Source: Pseudomonas piscis (GTDB lineage Bacteria; Pseudomonadota; Gammaproteobacteria; Pseudomonadales; Pseudomonadaceae). Taken from it: a stretch of DNA of 64,000 bases. Positions 10,436-19,527 of the stretch are shown here, in pieces. The stretch's first letter is position 1; each line of letters begins with the position of its first letter. The notes beneath the pieces were generated by a model, which was not told the DNA's origin, searched no databases, and saw only the letters and a program-made list of their open reading frames with translations. A program made the position numbers and the translations under genes. The stretch lies in contig NZ_WHUV01000001.1 of the NCBI RefSeq assembly GCF_009380155.1, positions 1,674,001 through 1,738,000 of the forward strand, written 5' to 3'.

Positions 10436-10876
10436 CGCTCAATTCCCATTTAGAATCAAGAACTTAACGATAAATATTGGCATTAGACAACACCATGTTT
10501 CATCACCTTGCTTTGCAAAATGTGATGCATTTCGTAGAATCGGCGCTTCGGACAGGTATTTGGTGATCTAGTTTCAGAAGGCAGGTTTATGAAACAAGAA
10601 ATCATTGCATTTCCCTTGTTCACCTAAACCCAGGACTTGGCAGAGGCTCGAACGTCTCGTAATCCCGCCAACACTCCGTCCGCCGCCTCCATCTGACGCC
10701 TTACCTGATCCTAGTTGATCTATGTCGCACCGACGGTCAACCGCGGCGCAAACCCGCTGTACGGCTGCAATCAGGGCGTATCTTCCGATTGAGTCGTGCC
10801 GCCAGGAAAGTAATCGCCAATCAATTAATGCCGGCTCCGGCAACTATTGATTGCAGGCTGTCTATGGAGTTCTAAA
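10436..10876. other. Intergenic region, 441 bases, no convincing gene
   Basis: The left half is AT-rich and carries the spaced inverted repeat CATCAC … GTGATG (10,500-10,526), a possible operator of the XRE gene. An 89-codon minus-strand ORF (10,574-10,843) starts with TTG, has no ribosome site and resembles nothing. A 12-codon ATG ORF at 10,589 is too short to support. The right end holds the ribosome site of the chemoreceptor. Confidence 0.6.
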
Positions 10877-12442
10877 GTGCGTCTCAATTTGCCGGTCAAC
10901 TCTATCGAGCAGACCTTTCCCGACCAGCAGCGGCTTATCTCCGCCACCGACACCAGCAGTCACATCACGTACTGCAATGCCGAGTTCGCCGCCATGAGCG
11001 GCTTCAGCCAGGCCGAACTGATCGGCAGCACCCACAACCTGGTGCGGCATCCCGATATGCCGGCTGCGGTGTTCGAATCCATGTGGCGCTATCTCAAGGC
11101 CGGGCGCAGTTGGATGGGAGTGGTGAAGAACCGCTGCAAGAACGGCAACTTCTATTGGGTCAGCGCTTATGTCACGCCGATCCTCGAGGACGGGCGATTG
11201 GTGGGGTATGAGTCGGTGCGGGTCAAGCCGACCCGGGAGCAGGTAAGCCGTGCCGAGGCCCTGTATGCAAGGTTGCGTGCCGACAAATCACCGGTCCCGG
11301 CCTGGCGGCGCCTGGAGGCTGGCGCCCGGCCTTTGTTACTGCCCATGGCCGTAGCCACGGCCTGCCTTGCGGCATTCAATTGGTTGCCGACCCTGGCGGC
11401 CCAGGGCCTGACGCTGGCTGGCTTCCTCGGCGTCGGTCTGTTGGCTCAGCGCCGCTTGGGACGACAACTCAAGGAGATCGTCAGCAGCACACCGAACACC
11501 TTCGCCGATCCGATCTGCGCCCTGGCCTATAGCGAATCCCTTGGTCCGGCAGCGCAGCTGCAGATGATCCTGGTGAGCGAGGAGGCACGGTTGAAAACCG
11601 CCTTGACCCGCCTCAGCGACCTGGCCCGGCAGATGGCGGAAGCGGCGGCCGATTCCAGTCAGTTGTCCAGCCGCACCGAGACCGCTCTTCTGGAGCAGCG
11701 AGCGGAAACCGACATGACCGCCGCTGCCATGACCCAGATGGCCGCTTCGATCACCGAAGTCGCCGAGCATGTGCAGCACACCGCCAGCCAAGCCCATACC
11801 GCCAACCTGCTGGCACAGCAGGGCAGCGAGGTGGCAGGCACTTCCCGTGACGCCATCCAGGTGCTGGCGCGCACGGTCACCCAGATCAACCAAGCGGTTG
11901 GGGACCTGGCCGGGCAGACCCAGGACATCATGGTGGCGGCGAGCATGATCCAGGCGATCGCCGACCAGACCAACCTGCTGGCCCTGAATGCGGCGATCGA
12001 GGCCGCGAGGGCCGGCGAACAAGGACGCGGGTTCGCCGTGGTGGCCGACGAGGTGCGGGCCCTGGCCGGCAAGACCCGGGAATCCACCGAGCAGATCCAG
12101 GGCATCATCCACAGCCTGCGGGCCGGGGCCGACGAAGCGGTGCAGATCGCCAGCCTGGGGATCGAGGAGGCCGAGCAGGGGGTACAGCAGGTATTGCAGG
12201 CGCAGCAGGCCTTGCAAGGCATCGGCGCCGCGGTCGAGCGCATCACCGACATGAGCCAGCAGATGGCCGCCGCTTCGCAGGAGCAGTCCCATGTAGCCGA
12301 ATCGGTGTCGGAACAGATCAACAGTGTCGCCGCCACGGTGCAGCGCACTGCCGAGGACGCCAGCGCCGGGGTGCTGCGTGGCGCCGAGCTGGAAAACATC
12401 TCTTCCGGGCTGCATGCCCTGGTCGAGCGGTTCAACCGCTAG
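10877..12442 (+). CDS. Aer-type PAS-domain chemoreceptor (energy taxis)
   Basis: The 521-residue receptor has a PAS domain (about 15-120) matching the FAD-binding Aer type: [24 protein letters not shown], the Trp of MWRYL, the Trp of SWMG and [12 protein letters not shown] hydrophobic hairpin (about 150-190) follows, then an MCP signalling domain with the hairpin tip [23 protein letters not shown]. The C-terminus LVERFNR is shared with the second Aer-type receptor at 38,100-39,665. The start is GTG 10,877 with GGAG seven bases upstream; the upstream ATG frame (10,847) lacks a ribosome site. It lies 18 bases before a PAS-GGDEF-EAL gene, so the two are an operon. It probably senses redox state and signals through CheW/CheA. 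Confidence 0.92.
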   Translation: MRLNLPVNSIEQTFPDQQRLISATDTSSHITYCNAEFAAMSGFSQAELIGSTHNLVRHPDMPAAVFESMWRYLKAGRSWMGVVKNRCKNGNFYWVSAYVTPILEDGRLVGYESVRVKPTREQVSRAEALYARLRADKSPVPAWRRLEAGARPLLLPMAVATACLAAFNWLPTLAAQGLTLAGFLGVGLLAQRRLGRQLKEIVSSTPNTFADPICALAYSESLGPAAQLQMILVSEEARLKTALTRLSDLARQMAEAAADSSQLSSRTETALLEQRAETDMTAAAMTQMAASITEVAEHVQHTASQAHTANLLAQQGSEVAGTSRDAIQVLARTVTQINQAVGDLAGQTQDIMVAASMIQAIADQTNLLALNAAIEAARAGEQGRGFAVVADEVRALAGKTRESTEQIQGIIHSLRAGADEAVQIASLGIEEAEQGVQQVLQAQQALQGIGAAVERITDMSQQMAAASQEQSHVAESVSEQINSVAATVQRTAEDASAGVLRGAELENISSGLHALVERFNR

Positions 12443-12460
12443 CGACAGTGAGTTCGACTC

Positions 12461-14194
12461 ATGGATGAGAAATACCGCAGGGCCGTCGATGCCGCCGCCA
12501 TTTTTTCCGAAACCGACCTGGCCGGACGCATCACCTATGTCAACGACCTGTTCTGCCAGGTCTCGGGCTACAGCCGCGAAGAGCTGATCGGCGCCGACCA
12601 CAGCATGCTCAGCTCCGGACTGCATGCTCCGGAGTTCTTCGCCGGGCTGTGGAGCACCATTACCCGGGGCCAGGTATGGAAGGGCGAGATCTGCAACCGC
12701 GCCAAGGACGGTAGCCTGTACTGGGTCGACAGCACCATGGTGCCGCTGGTGGACCAGCGTTCGGGGCGCGTGGTGCGCTATGTGTCGATTCGTTTCGATG
12801 TCAGCGAAAAACGCCAGCTCCTGCATTCCCTGCAATGGCGGGTCGGGCATGACGTGCTCACTGGGCTGCCCAATCGCGCGTTCCTCTCCGACCGGCTGCA
12901 CCAGGCCCTGGAGTTCTCCCGCCAGGAGGAAATTCCCCTGGCGGTATGCATGCTCGACCTCGATGGCTTCAAGGCGGTCAACGACGGTTATGGCCATGCC
13001 TGTGGCGATCTGCTGCTGGTGGAAGTGGCCGCGCGGCTGCGCTCGATCATTCGTGGCGAAGACGTGGTGGCGCGCCTGGGGGGCGACGAGTTCGTGCTGA
13101 TCCTGCGTTACGTGCGCGACATGCTGGAGTTGCGCGCCGCGCTGCAACGGGTGCTGGCCACCATTTCCCAGCCTTATTCGATCCAGGGCAAGGACATCAA
13201 TGTCTTCGCCAGTATCGGCGTGACCCTGTTTCCTGCCGACAACCAGGATGCCGACACCCTGCTGCGCCATGCCGATCAGGCCATGTACGTGGCCAAGCAG
13301 AGCGGCCGCAACCGCTTCCACCTGTTCGATGTATTGCGCGATCGCGAGGTGATGGTCACCTACCAGACCGTCGAACAGGTGCGCCAGGCCCTGGATGGCG
13401 GGCAATTGCGGTTGTTCTTCCAGCCCAAGGTGAACATGCGCAGCGGGACCGTGGTGGGCCTGGAGGCCATGTTGCGCTGGCAGCATCCGCAGCGCGGATT
13501 GCTGGCGGCCCACGAGTTCCTGCCCCAGGTGGAAGAGACCGACCTGATCGTCGATATCGGCGAATGGGTCATGGATGGCGTGATGGACCAGTTGCAATGC
13601 TGGCAGGCCGCCGGCCAGCAATGGCCGGTCAGCCTGAATGTCGCCGCCCGGCATTTCCAGCGTGCGGATTTCGTCGAGCGGCTCAAGGGCATGCTCGATC
13701 GTTTTCCGGACGTGTCTCCAGCCCTGCTGGATTTGGAGATCGTCGAGTCGGTAGCCATCGACAACATCCGCAAAGTCAGTGATTGCCTGGATGCCTGCCA
13801 GGGTTTTGGCGTGCAGTTCTCCCTGGGCGACTTCGGCACCGGGCATTCGTCCCTGAGCTATCTCAAGCACCTGCGGACCCAGACCATCAAGATCGACCGG
13901 TTGTTCGTGCGCGACATGCTCCACGACCAGGACGACCAGGCGCTGGTCCAGGCCCTGGTGGGGCTGGCCCAGGCGTTTGGCCGCCAGGTGGTGGCCGAGG
14001 GCCTGGAAAGCCTGGCCCATGGCGAGCGCCTGATGGCCCTGGGCTGCGAGGTGGCCATGGGTGACTTCATCGCCGCGCCGATGCCGGCGGGCGCCGTGCT
14101 GGAGTGGGCCCATCGCTATCTGCCGCCGCCAGCCTGGCGCGTCGGCTCTCAGGGCGTGGCCGAGGCTTGCGCGGGCGGGGCGGAATCGACGTAG
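12461..14194 (+). CDS. PAS-GGDEF-EAL protein (c-di-GMP turnover), EAL domain degenerate
   Basis: The 577-residue protein has a PAS domain (about 5-120, ITYVNDLFCQVSGYSREELIG), a GGDEF domain (about 130-290) with an intact GGDEF active site (RLGGDEFVLIL) and an RGED inhibitory site exactly five residues before it, then an EAL domain (about 310-560). The EAL domain is altered: EAL reads EAM, the DDFGTG loop reads GDFGTG, and the usual Gln of the last motif is Met (VAMGDF). NVAAR, LEIVES, IKID and VAEGLES remain. By family knowledge the lost Asp is a metal ligand, so diguanylate cyclase activity is expected and phosphodiesterase activity is doubtful. It is co-transcribed with the Aer-type receptor and overlaps the convergent next gene by 46 bases. 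Confidence 0.93.
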   Translation: MDEKYRRAVDAAAIFSETDLAGRITYVNDLFCQVSGYSREELIGADHSMLSSGLHAPEFFAGLWSTITRGQVWKGEICNRAKDGSLYWVDSTMVPLVDQRSGRVVRYVSIRFDVSEKRQLLHSLQWRVGHDVLTGLPNRAFLSDRLHQALEFSRQEEIPLAVCMLDLDGFKAVNDGYGHACGDLLLVEVAARLRSIIRGEDVVARLGGDEFVLILRYVRDMLELRAALQRVLATISQPYSIQGKDINVFASIGVTLFPADNQDADTLLRHADQAMYVAKQSGRNRFHLFDVLRDREVMVTYQTVEQVRQALDGGQLRLFFQPKVNMRSGTVVGLEAMLRWQHPQRGLLAAHEFLPQVEETDLIVDIGEWVMDGVMDQLQCWQAAGQQWPVSLNVAARHFQRADFVERLKGMLDRFPDVSPALLDLEIVESVAIDNIRKVSDCLDACQGFGVQFSLGDFGTGHSSLSYLKHLRTQTIKIDRLFVRDMLHDQDDQALVQALVGLAQAFGRQVVAEGLESLAHGERLMALGCEVAMGDFIAAPMPAGAVLEWAHRYLPPPAWRVGSQGVAEACAGGAEST

Positions 14195-14913
14195 CGCTGG
14201 ACGATGGCATCGATTTCGCCGGATTCCTTCATTTGCCGCAGAGTGCCCAGGATCTGTTCGCCCGGTACGGCCGGATCATTGCGCACATAACAGCCCACGG
14301 CCTGGTCCTGAACCAGGGCGACCCCATGCAGCGGGTTGTCGCTGGCCTGGGTCTTGTTGAACCAGTCCAGGGTCCACTGGCTGGCGATGGCGTAGCGGTA
14401 GCGGCCCACCACCAGCTTCTGCAGTACCTGCTGCTCGTTGCGTGCGTCATCGCGGATCAGCAGGTTGGCGTCGAACAGTGGCTGCAAGGGGGCATAGGTA
14501 TAGCTAAGGACGGTGCCGATGTGCTGGCGCGGCAGGTCGCCGAGCTTGACGATGGCGGGTATCGGGCTGGTGCTCACCAGCAAGTTGCGCTGGCGGAACA
14601 GCGGGGCGCTCCACAGGTAGTCGGCGGACGGAGCCGGCAGCCAGGCCGGGGCGGCGTAGCAGCGCACGTCGACTTCGCCCTGGGCCATGGCCTTCTGTAC
14701 CCGGGCCCGGGCCAGGACATGGAATTCGGCACGCAGGCCCAGATGCCGGGCCAGGCTGTCCATGGTGTCGTAGAGAATGCCGCCGCTGGGGCGATCGTCC
14801 TCCAGCGCGACGGTCGGCATGGTCCAGCTGTCGGCGACGGCGAAGCGCAGGGGCGGTTCCGTGGCATGCAGGTTGCCGCAGAGCAGAAGCAGGGCGCCTG
14901 GGGTCCAGCGCAT
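14149..14913 (-). CDS. Periplasmic substrate-binding protein (transporter solute-binding family 3-like)
   Basis: The 254-residue protein has a signal peptide (MRWTPGALLLLCGNLHA) and a type II periplasmic-binding fold: LRFAVADSWTMP, GGILYDTMDSLARHLGL, VDVRCYAAPAW, LVVGRYRYAIAS and a C-terminal ILGTLRQMKESGEIDAIVQRY. The ATG at 14,913 is chosen over the upstream in-frame start because GGAG lies five bases before it and the signal peptide begins there. No permease or ATPase is nearby, so it may be a stand-alone ligand sensor or an orphan. Its 3' end overlaps the end of the convergent GGDEF-EAL gene. Confidence 0.85.
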   Translation of the reverse strand: MRWTPGALLLLCGNLHATEPPLRFAVADSWTMPTVALEDDRPSGGILYDTMDSLARHLGLRAEFHVLARARVQKAMAQGEVDVRCYAAPAWLPAPSADYLWSAPLFRQRNLLVSTSPIPAIVKLGDLPRQHIGTVLSYTYAPLQPLFDANLLIRDDARNEQQVLQKLVVGRYRYAIASQWTLDWFNKTQASDNPLHGVALVQDQAVGCYVRNDPAVPGEQILGTLRQMKESGEIDAIVQRYVDSAPPAQASATP

Positions 14914-15050
14914 AGAGTCTCCGGGTATCGGCGAGCGGGCAATCCTTGGCAAAAGTCAGCTTAGACAGATTAGACGAGCGCGCCGGATGCAATTTCGCCC
15001 TTGCTCCGCTAGCATTACCGGCTTCCGCTTTCCAGTTGCGACGGTTTTCG

Positions 15051-17171
15051 ATGAGTTATCAGGTTCTTGCACGTAAATGGCGTCCGCGCTCGTTCCGCGA
15101 AATGGTCGGCCAGACCCATGTGCTCAAGGCTCTGATCAATGCCTTGGACAGCCAGCGGCTGCACCATGCCTACCTGTTTACCGGTACGCGCGGGGTGGGC
15201 AAGACCACCATCGCGCGGATCATTGCCAAATGCCTGAATTGTGAAACGGGCATCACTTCCACCCCATGCGGCACCTGTTCGGTGTGCACCGAGATCGACG
15301 AAGGGCGCTTCGTCGACCTGATCGAGATCGACGCCGCTAGCCGGACCAAGGTCGAGGACACCCGCGAACTGCTGGACAACGTGCAGTACGCCCCGAGCCG
15401 CGGGCGCTTCAAGGTCTACCTGATCGACGAAGTGCACATGCTCTCCAGCCACTCGTTCAACGCTCTGCTCAAGACCCTCGAGGAGCCGCCGCCCTACGTC
15501 AAGTTCATCCTGGCGACCACCGATCCGCAGAAACTGCCGGCGACCATCCTGTCCCGCTGCCTGCAGTTCTCCCTGAAGAACATGACCCCCGAGCGGGTGG
15601 TCGAACACCTGAGCCATGTGCTGGGTGTGGAGAACGTGCCGTTCGAGGACGACGCCCTGTGGCTGCTGGGTCGCGCTGCCGATGGTTCGATGCGCGACGC
15701 CATGAGCCTCACCGACCAGGCCATCGCCTTTGGCGAGGGCAAGGTCATGGCCGCCGATGTACGAGCGATGCTCGGCACCCTCGATCACGGCCAGGTCTAC
15801 GATGTGCTCCATGGGCTGATCGAGGGCGATGCCAAGGCTCTGCTGGAGGCTGTGCGTCACTTGGCGGAGCAGGGGCCGGACTGGAACGGCGTGCTCTCGG
15901 AGATCCTCAACGTGCTGCACCGGGTGGCCATCGCCCAGGCGTTGCCCGAGGGCGTCGACAACGGCCACGGCGATCGCGAGCGAGTGCTGGCCCTGGCCCA
16001 GGCCCTGCCGGCCGAAGACGTACAGTTCTATTACCAGATGGGCCTGATTGGCCGGCGCGACCTGCCCCTGGCGCCGGACCCGCGTGGCGGTTTCGAAATG
16101 GTCCTGCTGCGGATGCTGGCCTTCCGGCCGGCGGATACCGCGGATGCACCGAGACAACCGCTAAAGCCAGTGGGGATCAGCCAGGCCACAGTTGATTCCG
16201 CCCAAGCCGTGGCGGCGCCAGCAGCGGTCGCGTCCGTTGCCGTGCCTGTGGCCAGTGTGCCGGTCGCTCCGGCTCCTGCCGCACCTCCTGCTGCGGAGCC
16301 GGTAGCCGAACCGGCCGCCGCGCCAACAGCAATACCTGCGCCAGCACCCGAGCCAGCCCCGGCCTCGGTCGAAGCCGCTCCTGAACCTGAGCCGGTGCAG
16401 GCCGAAGAAATAGTCGACCTGCCGTGGAACGACCCGGTGGAGCCACCGCTGGAACAACAGCCGGCCGTGGAGCCGATGCTGGATGTCATCGCCGAACCAC
16501 CGGAGTTGCCGGCAGTGCTGACTCCGGTGCCGGACAGCGTGGTGCCGGACGTCCCCGAGTGGGCCAGTGCGCCGATGCCCGAGCCGACCGTGGCCCAGGT
16601 GGATGCCGCGACCCCGGGGAGCGACCTGGACGACGAGCCGCCGCTGGACGAGGACTACATCGAGCCGGACATGGATTCGGCCTACAGCTACCTCGATGAA
16701 CTGGCCAGCGAACATACCGCCGAGCCGGCCCCGGAACCCGAGCCTGAGCCGGCCGCCATGCCGGCCACCGGCCTGGCCCTGGAGTGGCTGGAACTGTTTC
16801 CGAAGCTGCCTATTTCCGGGATGACAGGCAGTATTGCCGCCAACTGCACCCTGATCGCGGTGGACGGCGACCAGTGGCTGCTGCATCTGGATCCGGCCCA
16901 CAGCGCGCTGTTCAACGCCACCCAGCAGCGCCGTCTCAACGAAGCGCTGAACCAGTACCACGGGCGTACGCTGACGCTGAACATCGAGCTGATCAAGCCC
17001 GAGCAGGAAACCCCGGCCCAGGCCGCGTCCCGGCGTCGCGCCGACCGTCAGCGCGAAGCGGAGGAGTCGATTCATGGCGATCCGTTCATCCAGCGGATGG
17101 TCCAGGAGTTCGGTGCCGTGGTGCGCCACGATACTATTGAACCTGTCGAGGCCCCGGCCGCGCAGGGTTGA
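15051..17171 (+). CDS. dnaX: DNA polymerase III subunit gamma/tau
   Basis: The 706-residue clamp-loader ATPase begins MSYQVLARKWRPRSF. It has Walker A GTRGVGKTT, a zinc module (CLNCETG…TPCGTCSVC), Walker B LIDEVHML, the sensor LSRCLQFSL, then a long Pro/Ala/Glu-rich linker (about 385-575) and a C-terminal tau-like domain (about 585-700) that contacts the polymerase core. The frame extends upstream to 14,946, but homologues start at 15,051. I see no A-AAA-AAG slippery site like the one used in E. coli to make gamma. ybaB and recR lie downstream as usual. Confidence 0.96.
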   Translation: MSYQVLARKWRPRSFREMVGQTHVLKALINALDSQRLHHAYLFTGTRGVGKTTIARIIAKCLNCETGITSTPCGTCSVCTEIDEGRFVDLIEIDAASRTKVEDTRELLDNVQYAPSRGRFKVYLIDEVHMLSSHSFNALLKTLEEPPPYVKFILATTDPQKLPATILSRCLQFSLKNMTPERVVEHLSHVLGVENVPFEDDALWLLGRAADGSMRDAMSLTDQAIAFGEGKVMAADVRAMLGTLDHGQVYDVLHGLIEGDAKALLEAVRHLAEQGPDWNGVLSEILNVLHRVAIAQALPEGVDNGHGDRERVLALAQALPAEDVQFYYQMGLIGRRDLPLAPDPRGGFEMVLLRMLAFRPADTADAPRQPLKPVGISQATVDSAQAVAAPAAVASVAVPVASVPVAPAPAAPPAAEPVAEPAAAPTAIPAPAPEPAPASVEAAPEPEPVQAEEIVDLPWNDPVEPPLEQQPAVEPMLDVIAEPPELPAVLTPVPDSVVPDVPEWASAPMPEPTVAQVDAATPGSDLDDEPPLDEDYIEPDMDSAYSYLDELASEHTAEPAPEPEPEPAAMPATGLALEWLELFPKLPISGMTGSIAANCTLIAVDGDQWLLHLDPAHSALFNATQQRRLNEALNQYHGRTLTLNIELIKPEQETPAQAASRRRADRQREAEESIHGDPFIQRMVQEFGAVVRHDTIEPVEAPAAQG

Positions 17172-17186
17172 GCATTTAACTTAAAG

Positions 17187-17210
17187 GGCGCCGGCCAAGG
17201 GCCGGGCGCC
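17187..17210 (+). other. GC-rich hairpin between dnaX and ybaB
   Basis: GGCGCC (17,187-17,192) pairs with GGCGCC (17,205-17,210), extended by GGC/GCC with a bulge. There is no T-tract; it may attenuate or punctuate dnaX-ybaB read-through. Confidence 0.35.
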
Positions 17211-17241
17211 GTTCTCATCACCATACTTTGAGGTAATTACC

Positions 17242-17580
17242 ATGATGAAAGGTGGCATGGCCGGCCTGATGAAGCAGGCGCAGCAGATGCAGGAAAAGAT
17301 GGCCAAGATGCAGGAAGAACTGGCCAACGCCGAAGTCACCGGCAAGGCCGGGGGCGACATGGTCAGCGTGGTCATGACCGGCCGTCATGACATCAAGCGC
17401 GTGAGCATCGACCCGAGCCTGCTGGAAGGCGTCAGCGACGACGACCGCGAAGTGCTGGAAGACTTGTTCGCTGCAGCGGTGAACGACGCCGTGCGCAAGA
17501 TCGAAGCCAACAGCCAGGAAAAGATGTCCGGCATGACCGCCGGCATGCAGCTGCCTCCGGGCATGAAGCTGCCTTTCTGA
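17242..17580 (+). CDS. ybaB: YbaB/EbfC family nucleoid-associated protein
   Basis: This 112-residue protein matches the family length and pattern: [25 protein letters not shown] followed by [19 protein letters not shown] and [16 protein letters not shown]. YbaB dimers bind DNA without strong specificity and help organise the nucleoid. The start has GAGG nine bases upstream. It lies directly after dnaX and before recR, the conserved dnaX-ybaB-recR context, here interrupted by an oxidoreductase gene. Confidence 0.95.
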   Translation: MMKGGMAGLMKQAQQMQEKMAKMQEELANAEVTGKAGGDMVSVVMTGRHDIKRVSIDPSLLEGVSDDDREVLEDLFAAAVNDAVRKIEANSQEKMSGMTAGMQLPPGMKLPF

Positions 17581-17610
17581 TTCGCTGCGGCTTATCGGAT
17601 TGCAACGAAC

Positions 17611-17640
17611 AATGCCAGGCCCGGAGCCTGGCATTTTTTT
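17611..17640 (+). terminator. Rho-independent terminator after ybaB
   Basis: AATGCCAGGC and GCCTGGCATT form a ten-base stem around CCGGA, followed by seven T. Confidence 0.92.
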
Positions 17641-17777
17641 GCCCATCGATTGGCCGGCGGGGGCCCAAGCGCCCCGTGCGCCACTGCGGCCAGGGGCAGA
17701 AACATCGAACACCGGTGCCTGGCCATGGTCTGCACCCTATACAGTCTTGTCCATTCATCGATAACGGAGTGTCTGTG

Positions 17778-18821
17778 ATGCCGCAAACAATGACCCTCAA
17801 TCAGCGTGTGGTACTGGTGTCGCGCCCCCAGGGCGCGCCGGTTCCGGAGAACTTTCGCCTGGAGCGGGTGACGCTGCCGGAGCTGGCGGACGGCCAGGTG
17901 CTGCTCAAGACCCTGTACCTGTCCCTGGACCCCTATATGCGTGGGCGCATGAGCGATGCGCCCTCCTACGCGGCGCCGGTGGAGATCGACGAAGTCATGA
18001 CCGGTGGTGCCGTGAGCCGGGTCGAGCGTTCGCTGAATCCCAAGTTCCAGGAAGGCGACCTGGTGGTGGGCGCCACCGGCTGGCAGAGCCACTGCATCAG
18101 CGATGGGCGCAACCTGGTGCCAGTACCGGCGGGCTTGCCCAGCCCGTCCATGGCCCTGGGAGTGCTGGGTATGCCCGGCATGACCGCCTACATGGGGTTG
18201 ATGGACATCGGCCAGCCCAAGGCCGGAGAGACCCTGGTGGTGGCTGCGGCATCCGGGGCGGTGGGTTCGGTGGTGGGGCAGGTGGCCAAGCTCAAGGGGT
18301 TGCGGGTGGTGGGAGTCGCCGGTGGGGCCGACAAATGCCGCTACGTGGTGGAGGAACTGGGATTCGATGCCTGTATCGATCACAAGAGCCCGGAGTTCGC
18401 CGACGAGCTGGCCCAGGCGTGCTTCAAGGGCGTGGATATCTATTTCGAGAACGTCGGCGGCAAGGTGTTCGATGCGGTGCTGCCGTTGCTCAATGCCAAG
18501 GCACGCATCCCCTTGTGTGGCCTGATTGCCCAGTACAACGCCCGGGAGTTGCCGGTGGGGCCGGATCGCCTGCCGCTGTTGCAACGCAGCCTGTTGACCA
18601 AGCGGGTACGGATCCAGGGGTTCATCGTATTCGACGACTACGGTGATCGCCAACCGGAGTTCATCAAGGCCATGGCGCCCTGGGTGCGCGAGGGCAAGGT
18701 CAAGTTCAAGGAGGATGTGGTCGAAGGCCTGGAGCAGGCGCCGCAAGCGTTCATCGGCCTGCTGGAAGGGCGCAACTTCGGCAAGCTGGTGGTCAAGGTC
18801 GCCACCGACGGCAGCATTTGA
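17778..18821 (+). CDS. NADP-dependent oxidoreductase (zinc-free MDR, CurA/leukotriene B4 dehydrogenase-like)
   Basis: The 347-residue protein has the medium-chain dehydrogenase/reductase fold. Landmarks are LYLSLDPYMRGRM, the nucleotide motif VAAASGAVGSVVGQVAKLKG, VYFENVGG-type DIYFENVGG and LCGLIAQYNA. It lacks the zinc-binding cysteines of alcohol dehydrogenases. Relatives reduce alpha,beta-unsaturated ketones or aldehydes such as curcumin and prostaglandins; the substrate here is not known. The ATG at 17,778 has CGGAG eight bases upstream; the longer ORF to 17,676 is not supported. It is inserted between ybaB and recR. Confidence 0.92.
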   Translation: MPQTMTLNQRVVLVSRPQGAPVPENFRLERVTLPELADGQVLLKTLYLSLDPYMRGRMSDAPSYAAPVEIDEVMTGGAVSRVERSLNPKFQEGDLVVGATGWQSHCISDGRNLVPVPAGLPSPSMALGVLGMPGMTAYMGLMDIGQPKAGETLVVAAASGAVGSVVGQVAKLKGLRVVGVAGGADKCRYVVEELGFDACIDHKSPEFADELAQACFKGVDIYFENVGGKVFDAVLPLLNAKARIPLCGLIAQYNARELPVGPDRLPLLQRSLLTKRVRIQGFIVFDDYGDRQPEFIKAMAPWVREGKVKFKEDVVEGLEQAPQAFIGLLEGRNFGKLVVKVATDGSI

Positions 18822-18878
18822 CGCTATCCCGGGGCGCGGGTATAAACCGCGTCTCGTCGTTTTGTCGGACCTTTGCCC

Positions 18879-19481
18879 ATGAGCTTCAGCCCCCTTATTC
18901 GCCAACTGATCGATGCCTTGCGCACCTTGCCCGGGGTGGGGCAGAAAACTGCCCAGCGCATGGCCCTGCAGCTGCTCGAGCGTGATCGCAGCGGCGGCTT
19001 GCGCCTGGCCCAGGCCCTGAGCCAGGCCATGGATGGGGTGGGGCATTGCCGCCAGTGCCGGACCCTGACCGAAGACGAGCTCTGCCCGCAGTGCGCCGAT
19101 CCGCGACGCGACGACAGCCTGCTGTGCGTGGTCGAGGGGCCGATGGATGTCTACGCGGTGGAGCAGACCGGCTATCGCGGTCGCTATTTCGTGCTCAAGG
19201 GGCATCTCTCGCCCCTCGACGGCCTGGGTCCGGAAGCCATCGGCATTCCGCAATTGCTGGCGCGGATCGAAGAGCAGGGCACCTTCAGCGAGGTCATCCT
19301 GGCCACCAACCCCACGGTGGAAGGCGAAGCTACTGCCCATTACATCGCCCAGCTGTTGACCGACAAGGGCCTGATCGCTTCGCGGATCGCCCACGGCGTG
19401 CCCCTGGGGGGCGAGCTGGAGCTGGTGGACGGCGGCACCCTGGCCCACTCCTTCGCCGGACGCAAGCCCATCACCCTGTAA
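18879..19481 (+). CDS. recR: Recombination mediator protein RecR
   Basis: The 200-residue protein has an HhH motif ([18 protein letters not shown]), a four-Cys zinc finger ([16 protein letters not shown]) and a Toprim domain ([15 protein letters not shown] … [10 protein letters not shown]). With RecO and RecF it loads RecA onto gapped DNA. The ATG at 18,879 is the conserved start ([10 protein letters not shown]); the TTG two codons earlier is not needed. A terminator follows. Confidence 0.97.
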   Translation: MSFSPLIRQLIDALRTLPGVGQKTAQRMALQLLERDRSGGLRLAQALSQAMDGVGHCRQCRTLTEDELCPQCADPRRDDSLLCVVEGPMDVYAVEQTGYRGRYFVLKGHLSPLDGLGPEAIGIPQLLARIEEQGTFSEVILATNPTVEGEATAHYIAQLLTDKGLIASRIAHGVPLGGELELVDGGTLAHSFAGRKPITL

Positions 19482-19487
19482 CCCCAT

Positions 19488-19516
19488 CCGTCTGCCGGCC
19501 CGCCGGCGGACGGTTT
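19488..19516 (+). terminator. Rho-independent terminator after recR
   Basis: CCGTCTGCCGGC (19,488-19,499) pairs with GCCGGCGGACGG (19,502-19,513) with one T-G pair, followed by TTTCTT. Confidence 0.75.
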
Positions 19517-19527
19517 CTTGCGCTCTC

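Noticed and set aside
10589-10627. 12-codon ORF (MKQEIIAFPLFT) that could be a leader peptide
   Set aside because: Too short, no adjacent attenuator structure and more than 240 bases from the next gene.
10574-10843. 89-codon minus-strand ORF upstream of the XRE gene
   Set aside because: TTG start, no ribosome site and no resemblance to known proteins.
11336-14113. 925-codon open frame antisense to the chemoreceptor and GGDEF-EAL genes
   Set aside because: Low-complexity His/Gln/Arg-rich translation with no domain, fully antisense to two genes with clear motifs; a common effect of high GC.
14946-15050. Upstream extension of dnaX by 35 codons
   Set aside because: The conserved start MSYQVLARKWRP is at 15,051, and the extension resembles nothing.
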